DNA of 8,123 nt from an uncultured Bacteroidales bacterium (GTDB lineage: Bacteria; Bacteroidota; Bacteroidia; Bacteroidales; F082): contig CALAZZ010000036.1 of the NCBI GenBank assembly GCA_937926515.1, positions 1 through 8,123 on the forward strand. Direction: 5' to 3'. Below the pieces are notes generated by a model. It searched no databases. It was not told where the DNA came from and saw only the letters and a program-made list of their open reading frames with translations. The position numbers and the translations under genes were made by a program. The first letter of the stretch is position 1, and every line of letters begins with the position of its first letter. Positions 1-6,400 of the stretch are shown here, piece by piece.

Positions 1-666
1 ATTGTTACTGATGGTGTTTTCTCAATGGATGGCAATGTGGCGCCCATGGACAAAATAGTCGAACTTGCCGATAAATATGATGCAATGGTTATGGTTGACG
101 AATGCCATTCAGCTGGTGTAGTTGGTGCTACTGGACGCGGTGTGACAGAGCTATTTAATCTGAGCGGAAAGGTGGAGATCATCACAGGTACATTGGGCAA
201 GGCATTTGGAGGTGCCATTGGAGGTTTCACCACAGGCAAGAAAGAGATCATTGAGTTTTTAAGGCAGCGTTCTCGTCCTTATTTGTTCTCAAACTCACTA
301 CCTCCATCTGTGGTCAATGCCGGAATTCGAATGTTTGATATGATGAGTGAAACCTCTGAACTGCAAGATCGCTTGCATAGTAATACAGATTATTTTATTG
401 ATCAACTTAAAGACGCCGGATTTGATATTAAACCTACCAAATCAGCCATATGTGCAGTCATGTTATATGATGCTGTTCTGGCAAAGAAAATGGCAGAAAA
501 CTTATTGGATGAAGGAATTTACGTCATAGGATTTTCATTTCCGGTTGTACCAGGGGGAGAAGCACGAATCCGCGTTCAACTATCAGCCGCTCATACCAAA
601 GACCATATGGATAAAGCCATTGCGGCTTTCACGAAAGTTGGAAAACAATTAGGTGTAATCAATTAA
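1..666 (+). CDS. kbl: Glycine C-acetyltransferase (2-amino-3-ketobutyrate CoA ligase), 5'-truncated
   Basis: PLP-dependent cytosolic enzyme of the alpha-oxoamine synthase family. It cleaves 2-amino-3-ketobutyrate (from threonine dehydrogenase) with CoA to glycine and acetyl-CoA. The reading frame is open from base 1, so the gene starts upstream; 221 residues are present against about 395-400 in the family, and roughly the first 175 are missing. Visible landmarks are MVDECH at 91-108 (the Asp at 97-99 should contact the PLP pyridine nitrogen), TGTLGKA with the Schiff-base lysine at 199-201, LRQRSRPYLFSNSL, and ARIRVQLSAAHT near 562-597, whose arginines include the likely substrate-carboxylate contact. 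The C-terminal GKQLGV ending is typical of Kbl, which separates it from the related BioF, HemA and serine palmitoyltransferase enzymes. The ATG at 25 is internal, because similarity to Kbl continues before it (IVTDGVFSMDG). acpS follows after 22 nt. Confidence 0.95.
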   Translation: MVTDGVFSMDGNVAPMDKIVELADKYDAMVMVDECHSAGVVGATGRGVTELFNLSGKVEIITGTLGKAFGGAIGGFTTGKKEIIEFLRQRSRPYLFSNSLPPSVVNAGIRMFDMMSETSELQDRLHSNTDYFIDQLKDAGFDIKPTKSAICAVMLYDAVLAKKMAENLLDEGIYVIGFSFPVVPGGEARIRVQLSAAHTKDHMDKAIAAFTKVGKQLGVIN

Positions 667-688
667 CCTATTAGCTCAAGAGTTGAAT

Positions 689-1063
689 ATGATCTTTGGT
701 ATAGGAACGGATATTATAGAAGTTGCCCGAGTGGAACAACACATGAAAAACGGTGATCGCTTTCTGGAAAAGATATTTACCCAGGTTGAGCAAGCCTATG
801 CCGAGTCCAAAGCATTTAAATATCAACACTATGCAGCCCGTTTTGCGGCTAAGGAAGCTTTTTTCAAAGCCTTGGGAACAGGCTATCGTTATGGGATGGC
901 GTTTCATGAAATTGAAGTTATCAATGATAAATTGGGGAAACCTGTAATAACGGTACATGGCAAAGTGAAAGAATATTTGGATAAGCAGGGGGTAGTTCAA
1001 ATTCATCTTTCCATATCACATGTTCGTGAAATGGCAAATGCTTTTGTGGTGCTAGAGATATAG
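689..1063 (+). CDS. acpS: Holo-[acyl-carrier-protein] synthase
   Basis: Transfers the 4'-phosphopantetheine group of CoA to the conserved serine of acyl carrier protein, activating it for fatty acid synthesis; cytosolic. The 124-residue product matches the usual AcpS length (about 120-130). It has the N-terminal GIGTDIIEVARV motif with the Mg-binding Asp8, the central FAAKEAFFKALGTG motif (residues 52-65, Mg ligand Glu56), and the C-terminal SISH motif (108-111). An upstream in-frame TTG at 683 would add two residues, but the ATG at 689 gives the family-typical MIFGIGTDI start and is preferred. No Shine-Dalgarno sequence is visible, as expected for Bacteroidota. The gap to kbl is only 22 nt with no promoter or terminator visible, so the two are probably co-transcribed, although their pathways are unrelated. 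Confidence 0.96.
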   Translation: MIFGIGTDIIEVARVEQHMKNGDRFLEKIFTQVEQAYAESKAFKYQHYAARFAAKEAFFKALGTGYRYGMAFHEIEVINDKLGKPVITVHGKVKEYLDKQGVVQIHLSISHVREMANAFVVLEI

Positions 1064-1187
1064 AAAACAGTTAAATGTATTTTTTGCTTACTTAATCTGG
1101 ACACAAGGACAATGCAAGTGCAATATGATCTCTTATTACTAAATGTTTAAGGGAAGGTGTTTGACTGCATATAAAATGACCATGCTA

Positions 1188-2459
1188 ATGAAGAATACAC
1201 TGTGTTTCTTAGCTTTGATGTTAAGTTCACAATTGTTGATCGCACAGTTTGATACGTTTTTTCATGACCAAACTTTAAGGATTGATTATACCCATGCCGG
1301 AACTGCTACCCAAGAATGGTATGCATTGGATCAAATTCTTGCAGAACCCTTCTGGGGTGGATCAAAAACAAACCTAATTGACACCTTGTATTTTGGGAAG
1401 TATTTTTTTGAGGCTTTTGATAAGCATACCGGAGAATTGATCTACTCGAGAGGCTATGGAAGCCTTTTTGGTGAATGGCAAACAACAGATGAAGCCGGAT
1501 ACCGAAGCCGAAGTTTTCAGGAAACAGTCATCATGCCGTATCCAAAACATGAAACAGTAATTGTTTTCAGCAGTCGCAACCGGCAAGGGATTTTGGATTC
1601 GATATACAGTTTAACTGTTGATCCTGATGACTATTTTATCAAAGCTGTGCAACCCAAGAAATGGCCGGTTTTTGAATTGGAGATCAATGCCCCTACTGAA
1701 CATGCTGTTGATATCGTGCTGTTGCCTGATGGATATACAGCTTACGAAATGGATAAATTTATTCATGACAGCCAAGTATTTGCTGAAGGACTATTTTCCT
1801 TTCAACCGTTTACCTCCTTGCGTGAAAAGTTTAATATTCGTTTGGTATTGGCTGTTTCAAATGAAAGTGGCGCCATCATGCCTGCTGATTCAATTTGGCC
1901 TTCCACATTGCTGTCCTCGTCTTTTTATACTTTCGACAGTGAAAGGTACTGTATGACAGCTGAGCATAAGAAAATACGTGATCTTGCTTCCCATGTACCT
2001 TATGATCAAATCTTTGTGTTGTTGAACACCGAAAAGTATGGTGGTGGTGGGATTTATAATTTTTATTGTCTTAGCACCGTAGATCATCCGTTGTTCTCAA
2101 AAGTAGCTGTTCACGAGTTCGGACATGGTTTTGCCGGCCTGGGAGATGAATATTTCGACTCATCAACAGCATATGAAGATTTTTACAACCTTGAAATTGA
2201 ACCATGGGAACCAAACCTGACCACCTTGGTTGATTTCGGCAAAAAGTGGACATACCTGATAGAGCCGGATACACCGGTGCCCACACCTGATACAGAGGAG
2301 TATAATGATCATATTGGCGTATTTGAAGGTGGCGGGTATGTTTCTAAAGGGATGTATCGATCATCACGAAACTGCCTGATGAATAGCTTCGAAAGTAGTA
2401 CATTTTGTGCTGTATGTAACGAAGCTATTAAGAAAATGGTACGGTTTTATACTGATTAA
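1188..2459 (+). CDS. Secreted M64-family zinc metallopeptidase (IgA peptidase family)
   Basis: Predicted exported zinc endopeptidase of MEROPS family M64, which is named after the Clostridium ramosum IgA peptidase and is common in Bacteroidota. Numbering is from the ATG at 1188 (423 aa). Residues 1-19 form a signal peptide (MKN, a hydrophobic core, then LLIA before Gln20) with no lipobox cysteine. An N-terminal beta-rich M64_N-type domain covers roughly 20-165. The catalytic domain opens with DIVLLPDGYTA (from residue 175) and carries HEFGHGFAGLGDEY at 309-322, with zinc ligands His309 and His313, catalytic Glu310 and probable third ligand Asp320. Near the C-terminus, CLMN (396-399) looks like a metzincin Met-turn, followed by an FCAVC cysteine pair (407, 410). 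In-frame ATGs at 1143, 1176 and 1182 are possible, but they would put a long polar stretch before the signal peptide. No T9SS sorting domain is present, so the fate beyond the periplasm is unknown. The physiological substrate cannot be read from sequence; IgA cleavage should not be assumed. Confidence 0.88.
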   Translation: MKNTLCFLALMLSSQLLIAQFDTFFHDQTLRIDYTHAGTATQEWYALDQILAEPFWGGSKTNLIDTLYFGKYFFEAFDKHTGELIYSRGYGSLFGEWQTTDEAGYRSRSFQETVIMPYPKHETVIVFSSRNRQGILDSIYSLTVDPDDYFIKAVQPKKWPVFELEINAPTEHAVDIVLLPDGYTAYEMDKFIHDSQVFAEGLFSFQPFTSLREKFNIRLVLAVSNESGAIMPADSIWPSTLLSSSFYTFDSERYCMTAEHKKIRDLASHVPYDQIFVLLNTEKYGGGGIYNFYCLSTVDHPLFSKVAVHEFGHGFAGLGDEYFDSSTAYEDFYNLEIEPWEPNLTTLVDFGKKWTYLIEPDTPVPTPDTEEYNDHIGVFEGGGYVSKGMYRSSRNCLMNSFESSTFCAVCNEAIKKMVRFYTD

Positions 2460-2477
2460 GAACTAACATATACTCAG

Positions 2478-2516
2478 CTGTTTCTCTTTGAGTTTTAAAG
2501 GAAAAACAGTATTTTT
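2478..2516 (+). terminator. Possible intrinsic terminator of the M64 gene, overlapping the ptb promoter
   Basis: CTGTTT (2478-2483) pairs with AAACAG (2504-2509). After a small internal loop, CTTT (2486-2489) pairs with AAAG (2497-2500), leaving a 7-nt loop. A run of five T follows at 2512-2516, 19 nt past the M64 stop codon. The stem is A/T-rich and interrupted, so termination would be modest. The same bases also hold the -33 and -7 elements proposed for ptb, so one reading may be accidental. Confidence 0.4.
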
Positions 2517-2517
2517 G
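2487..2517 (+). promoter_or_regulatory. Bacteroidota-type promoter of ptb-buk
   Basis: TTTG at 2487-2490 and TATTTTTG at 2510-2517 are separated by 19 nt. They match the Bacteroidota primary sigma factor consensus (TTG, then TAnnTTTG with about 17-23 nt between). Transcription would start near 2524, giving a leader of about 54 nt before the ptb ATG. Both elements and the spacing fit, and the position is right for the pair of genes that follows. Confidence 0.65.
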
Positions 2518-2526
2518 CAAATTAGA

Positions 2527-2542
2527 TGTTAATTAATTAACA
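2527..2542. promoter_or_regulatory. 16-bp perfect palindrome at the ptb transcription start, candidate operator
   Basis: TGTTAATTAATTAACA reads the same on both strands over all 16 bases. It lies 10 nt after the predicted -7 element, at or just past the expected start of transcription, where a bound dimeric repressor would block initiation. Two G/C pairs near its ends make it somewhat more than an A/T-rich coincidence, but no known regulator site is recognised. The role is inference. Confidence 0.4.
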
Positions 2543-2577
2543 AATAATATTCACTAACTAGATTAATATAAACATAT

Positions 2578-3483
2578 ATGAAAATCAGCCATTTAGAACA
2601 GATGTTCGAGGTTTTGAAAAGCAGGAAGAAAAAACGTTTGATAGCTGCGTTTGCAAATGATGAGCACTCGATCAGTGCAGTGAACGCAGCCATAAATCTT
2701 GGTATTGTTGAGGGCACCTTGGTGGGCGACCAGCAAATCATTGAAAAGGTGTGCAAAGCACTTAACATTGAGACCGGAAAATTTCGTGTCGTGCATGAAC
2801 CTGATGAAATGAAAGCTGCCCGAAAAGCGGTGGAACTTATTAATAAGGGCGAAGGTAACCTGCTTATGAAAGGCTTGGTAAGTACGGATAAATACATGCG
2901 TTCAATACTCGATAAGGAAAATGGATTGATGGACAAGGGTGCTGTGCTCAGCCATGTCACCGTTATGGAGAATCCAAATTACCACAAACTGTTAATTGTT
3001 GGTGATGTTGCTATTATACCTGCTCCCGAACTGCCTGAGAAGATTGCCATTACCAATTACCTTATACATACAGCACATTCGCTCGGAATAGAGAGGCCAA
3101 AAGTTGCGCTCATTGCAGCTTCTGAAGTGGTTTCTCCCAAGATACCCGCCAGTGTAGATGCCGCAGTCATTTGCAAAATGGCTGATCGTGGACAAATTAA
3201 AGGCGGCCTCATTGATGGTCCTTTTGCTCTTGATGTGGCCATTGATAAAGAAAGTGCTGAAATTAAAAAAGTGTCTGGCGAAGTGGCGGGAGATGCTGAC
3301 TGTCTTGTTTTTCCAAATATTGAATCAGGAAATGTGTTTTATAAAGCAAATACAAAGCTCGCTAATGGCGAACAAGGAGCGATTGTGGTAGGTGCAAGGG
3401 TACCGGCAGTGCTTTCTTCAAGAGGCGACAGCACGAAAACCAAGCTGTATTCTATTGCCCTTGCTGCTTTGACGGCACCTTAA
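2578..3483 (+). CDS. ptb: Phosphate butyryltransferase
   Basis: Cytosolic phosphotransacylase that converts butyryl-CoA (or another short or branched acyl-CoA) plus phosphate to the acyl phosphate and CoA. The 301 residues match Ptb (about 300) and are shorter than many Pta proteins. The phosphate acetyl/butyryl transferase fold spans the whole protein. Landmarks are the conserved LLMKG motif (Lys98), GAVLSHVTVMENPNYHK, the strand segment GDVAIIPAPEL, ERPKVALIAASEVVSPKIPAS, GGLIDGPFALD, and the C-terminal GARVPAVLSSRGDS followed by KLYSIALAAL (Arg282 in the SRGDS part). No N-terminal MaoC/enoyl-CoA hydratase domain is fused, unlike the bifunctional relatives. The butyrate kinase gene begins 45 nt later, which supports Ptb over acetyl-specific Pta. 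A promoter and a palindrome sit directly upstream. The exact acyl preference cannot be told from sequence. Confidence 0.92.
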   Translation: MKISHLEQMFEVLKSRKKKRLIAAFANDEHSISAVNAAINLGIVEGTLVGDQQIIEKVCKALNIETGKFRVVHEPDEMKAARKAVELINKGEGNLLMKGLVSTDKYMRSILDKENGLMDKGAVLSHVTVMENPNYHKLLIVGDVAIIPAPELPEKIAITNYLIHTAHSLGIERPKVALIAASEVVSPKIPASVDAAVICKMADRGQIKGGLIDGPFALDVAIDKESAEIKKVSGEVAGDADCLVFPNIESGNVFYKANTKLANGEQGAIVVGARVPAVLSSRGDSTKTKLYSIALAALTAP

Positions 3484-3528
3484 CAGCCAACTAATCTATC
3501 TATAGCGATTTCTATTTAGCTGTTCCCT

Positions 3529-4614
3529 ATGGAAAATATTGAAAATGTTCGGATACTAACCATCAACCCCGGATCAACCTCCACCAAATTTGGAGTATTT
3601 GCTGGAACTGATGCATTATTTATTAAAAACATCAGTCATTCAAAGGAAGAACTGGCAAAATTTGATAAGATCACCGATCAATTTGTTTTCCGTAAAGATT
3701 TAATCATTAAACAATTAGAACAGGAAGACATTGAGCTTGAAAACATAAGAGCAGTCGTGGGCAGGGGTGGATTGCTTAAACCTATTGAATCCGGCATTTA
3801 TGCGGTCAACGAATCCATGTTGCAAGACCTGCGCCACAGCCCATTAGGTGAACATGCCAGTAATCTCGGTGGGTTGATCGCCTTCGATATTGCACGCTCA
3901 CTTCCAAAAGCAAAAGCATATATCGCAAACCCTGTGGTAGTGGATGAATTGGATGATATTGCTCGAATATCAGGCCATCCTCTTTTACCTAGAATATCCA
4001 TTTTTCATGCACTGAACCAAAAAGCGGTTGCAAGACAGCATGCCAAATTTATCATGCGTAAATATGAGGAACTAAACCTCATCGTAGTTCATCTGGGTGG
4101 AGGAATAACAGTCGGTGCACACAAACATGGCAGGGTAGTGGATGTAAACCAGGGGCTGGATGGTGATGGCCCTTTTTCGCCTGAACGTACAGGCACATTA
4201 CCTGTAGCTGCCCTTACCAGGCTTTGCTTCAGTGGTAAATATACTGAAAAACAAATATTGAAAATGATCAAGGGTGAAGGCGGACTTGTTGCCTATCTTG
4301 GAACAAACAGTGCCTATGAAGTTGAACAGCGGGTTCAAAAAGGTGATAAGCAAGCAACGCTTATTTACAATGCCATGGCCTATCAGGTAGCTAAGGAAGT
4401 GGGTGCCATGGCTACCGTGTTGCGTTTTGATGTTGATGGCATTTTAATTACCGGTGGCATAGCCCACGATAAGTATTTTTTGAATCAAATCATCGAAAGG
4501 GTTCATCGGATAGCACCCGTGCATGTTTACCCCGGAGAGGATGAATTAAAGGCATTAGCCATGAATGGGCTTCGCGTTCTTTCAGGTGAGGCACAAGCAA
4601 AAATATATAATTGA
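3529..4614 (+). CDS. buk: Butyrate kinase
   Basis: Acetokinase-family (ASKHA fold) kinase that uses butyryl phosphate or a similar acyl phosphate to make ATP and the free acid, the second step after Ptb; cytosolic. Length is 361 aa, as usual for Buk (about 355-360) and shorter than AckA (about 400). Landmarks are the N-terminal phosphate loop ILTINPGSTSTKFGVF (Asn13 to Lys20), VVGRGGLLKPIESGIYAVN, HLGGGITVGAHKHGRVVDVN (from His188), GLDGDGPFSPERTGTLP (Asp211 to Thr221, a Buk signature), and the nucleotide-binding ILITGGIAHDKYF near the C-terminus. No frameshift or missing motif is seen. It lies 45 nt after ptb with no terminator or promoter evident, so a two-gene operon is likely. No clear terminator follows it. 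Branched-chain fatty acid kinase activity is an alternative role within the family. Confidence 0.94.
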   Translation: MENIENVRILTINPGSTSTKFGVFAGTDALFIKNISHSKEELAKFDKITDQFVFRKDLIIKQLEQEDIELENIRAVVGRGGLLKPIESGIYAVNESMLQDLRHSPLGEHASNLGGLIAFDIARSLPKAKAYIANPVVVDELDDIARISGHPLLPRISIFHALNQKAVARQHAKFIMRKYEELNLIVVHLGGGITVGAHKHGRVVDVNQGLDGDGPFSPERTGTLPVAALTRLCFSGKYTEKQILKMIKGEGGLVAYLGTNSAYEVEQRVQKGDKQATLIYNAMAYQVAKEVGAMATVLRFDVDGILITGGIAHDKYFLNQIIERVHRIAPVHVYPGEDELKALAMNGLRVLSGEAQAKIYN

Positions 4615-4784
4615 ACCCCCTGAATACCCGCTATTTATAATCTTTCTAAATTATTCAAAGCCAGAAATTGATAATTTTTTATATGTAGATTTGTCGATTG
4701 GAAATTGTTTTTCCAAAGTATGTTATGGTTATTTAATACTTGAATATTTTATAGAGCTGATCTTAATCCCCTAAATCAAATAAT

Positions 4785-6269
4785 ATGAGAAAATCAATTT
4801 TTACCCTTTTGTTTTCAATGATCATGCTTATTTTATCTGCACAGCAGATTGACCGTGAAATGGTGTTGCTCGAGATTGGCACAGGCACATGGTGTGTTTA
4901 TTGCCCCGGTGCAGCCATGGGTGCTCATGATCTGCTTGAAAACGGCCATCCGGTAGCAGTTATTAAAAACCATAATGGAGATGCTTACGCCAATGTTTAT
5001 TCAAACGCAAGAAATTCATATTATGGGATTTCGGGTTATCCAACCACATTTTTTGATGGTCAGAACCCTACTGTTGGAGGAAGCCCCAACCAAAGTTTGT
5101 ATACCCAATTTCTGGCAAAAGTTAACCAACGATTAAACTTCCCGACTTCATTTAAAATAGACATTTTTGGTGAACAATACTGGAATGATTATTCAATTAC
5201 ACTGCGTGTTGAAAAGGTTGCCGATTACCAAATGAATAACATTGTAGTGCATTTGGTCCTCACCGAATCAAATATTCCTGTTGTTTGGTTTAACCAGACA
5301 CAGGTTGATAATGTGAATCGTTTGATGGTGCCCAATCAGAATGGTACTCCATTAACTATTGAAACAGGTGAAACAGCTTTTATTGATCTGGAATTCACAT
5401 TTAACAATTCATGGGTGAAGCCCAATACCGAATTGGTTGCTTTTATTCAAAACAATACCACCAAGGAGGTGATGCATTCAACCAAAGTACCTTTGCTTGA
5501 ACTACAGCAAATGATGTCAGTAGATTTCATTGCTGATATAACTGAAGAATGTCCCGGGAGTGCTATTCAGTTTAATAGCGACTGTTCAGGATCCATTCTG
5601 ATTTATGAATGGGAGTTTCCTGGTGGTGAGCCTGCAACAACAAATGAACAGAATCCCACAGTGGTTTACTCAAACGTCGGAACCTATGATGTAACACTTA
5701 CTATTCATAGCGAGAACGAATCAATGAGTTTAACCAAAGAGAACTATATTACGATCGAAGGCCCAGAAGTGAGTTTTGATGAAGTTCCTGTTCTTTGTAC
5801 TTTCTGGGATCCTTATGAACTGACCGAAGGCAAGCCTTCTGGGGGTTCGTATAGCGGCGAGGGAGTTGTGGATGGTTATTTCCATCCTCAGATGGTAGGT
5901 GCCGGTTCCTACGAAGTGACCTATACCTATTTTGACGAGGATACTGAATGTACGGTTGAAGTTGCACAGGTTTTGTCAGTGGATGAATGTACCAATATCG
6001 AAGAGAATAGTAATTCTGTAGCAATGCAAATATACCCCAACCCTACAAAGGGTATATTTTCTATAGACCTTCTACACCACTCAAGCGAAACAATAGCAAT
6101 TAAGATATTCAATAGTTCAGGACAGCTTGTATTTGAGCAAACCAAAATGGTAAACAAGAAAGATGTGAAGCAAGAAATTGACCTGAGCAGTCAAGCTGAA
6201 GGTATTTATCTACTTCAGCTGAATGATGGAACCAAAACATATACCCAAAGAATTATTCTCAAGAAATAG
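4785..6269 (+). CDS. Secreted Omp28-like thioredoxin-fold protein with PKD domain and T9SS type A sorting domain
   Basis: Exported 494-residue protein. Residues 1-19 are a signal peptide ending LSA before Gln20. Residues about 22-105 look like a thioredoxin fold: LLEIGTGTWCVYCPGA with a CxxC pair (Cys37, Cys40) and a probable cis-proline (Pro86) in GYPTTFFDG. Residues about 106-240 form a beta-sandwich segment as in Omp28-related proteins. A PKD domain spans about 245-325 (YEWEFPGGEPATTNEQNPTV, then VGTYDVTLTI). Next comes an Ig-like linker domain with GGSYSGEGVVDGYFHPQ. The last 79 residues (416-494) are a T9SS type A sorting domain, opening IYPNPTKGIFSIDL and ending RIILKK. It should cross the outer membrane by the type IX system and be surface-anchored or released after cleavage of this tail. 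Disulfide oxidoreductase activity is possible because both cysteines are present, but no partner or substrate is visible. Confidence 0.88.
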   Translation: MRKSIFTLLFSMIMLILSAQQIDREMVLLEIGTGTWCVYCPGAAMGAHDLLENGHPVAVIKNHNGDAYANVYSNARNSYYGISGYPTTFFDGQNPTVGGSPNQSLYTQFLAKVNQRLNFPTSFKIDIFGEQYWNDYSITLRVEKVADYQMNNIVVHLVLTESNIPVVWFNQTQVDNVNRLMVPNQNGTPLTIETGETAFIDLEFTFNNSWVKPNTELVAFIQNNTTKEVMHSTKVPLLELQQMMSVDFIADITEECPGSAIQFNSDCSGSILIYEWEFPGGEPATTNEQNPTVVYSNVGTYDVTLTIHSENESMSLTKENYITIEGPEVSFDEVPVLCTFWDPYELTEGKPSGGSYSGEGVVDGYFHPQMVGAGSYEVTYTYFDEDTECTVEVAQVLSVDECTNIEENSNSVAMQIYPNPTKGIFSIDLLHHSSETIAIKIFNSSGQLVFEQTKMVNKKDVKQEIDLSSQAEGIYLLQLNDGTKTYTQRIILKK

Positions 6270-6295
6270 TATTTTAATCTTTATGATGACCTAAC

Positions 6296-6334
6296 ACCAG
6301 CAGGCTTGTTTTCATCGCCTGCTGGTTCGTTTTT
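6296..6334 (+). terminator. Intrinsic terminator after the T9SS protein gene
   Basis: ACCAGCAGGC (6296-6305) and GCCTGCTGGT (6317-6326) form a perfect 10-bp G/C-rich stem with an 11-nt loop. TCGTTTTT follows (6327-6334). It begins 27 nt past the stop codon and separates this transcript from lysS. Confidence 0.88.
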
Positions 6335-6348
6335 GCCCAAAAGCATAA

Positions 6349-6381
6349 TTGCCAATTCTGTAACTAGTTTCCCTATCTTTG
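6349..6381 (+). promoter_or_regulatory. Bacteroidota-type promoter of lysS
   Basis: TTG at 6349-6351 and TATCTTTG at 6374-6381 are separated by 22 nt, within the range for the TTG / TAnnTTTG promoter of this phylum. Transcription would begin near 6388, leaving a very short leader of about 13 nt before the lysS ATG. The strong terminator just upstream supports an independent transcription unit. Confidence 0.6.
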
Positions 6382-6400
6382 CACAAAATTTTACAACACC

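Noticed and set aside
671..1006. 111-codon minus-strand frame opposite acpS
   Set aside because: It is a shadow of acpS, whose conserved AcpS motifs account for the coding signal.
1078..1086. TATTTTTTG before the M64 gene as a -7 element
   Set aside because: There is one base too many between TA and TTTG, and no TTG lies at a suitable distance upstream. The rest of the 124-nt gap (1064-1187) shows no clear promoter, terminator or RNA structure.
4664..4680. Hairpin AAATT-GAT-AATTT followed by T residues as a buk terminator
   Set aside because: The stem is five A/T pairs only with a 3-nt loop, too weak to terminate and expected by chance in this A/T-rich gap.
4686..4693. TAGATTTG, a TAnnTTTG match upstream of the T9SS protein gene
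   Set aside because: The only TTG upstream (4668-4670) leaves a 15-nt spacer, shorter than the usual 17-23 nt, so I do not call a promoter. The gene may use this site weakly or another that I cannot see.
4565..4774. 69-codon + strand reading frame overlapping the end of buk and filling the buk to T9SS-protein gap
   Set aside because: Its first part is an out-of-frame reading of buk, the rest is A/T-rich non-coding-like sequence, and the translation resembles no family. No promoter or start context supports it.
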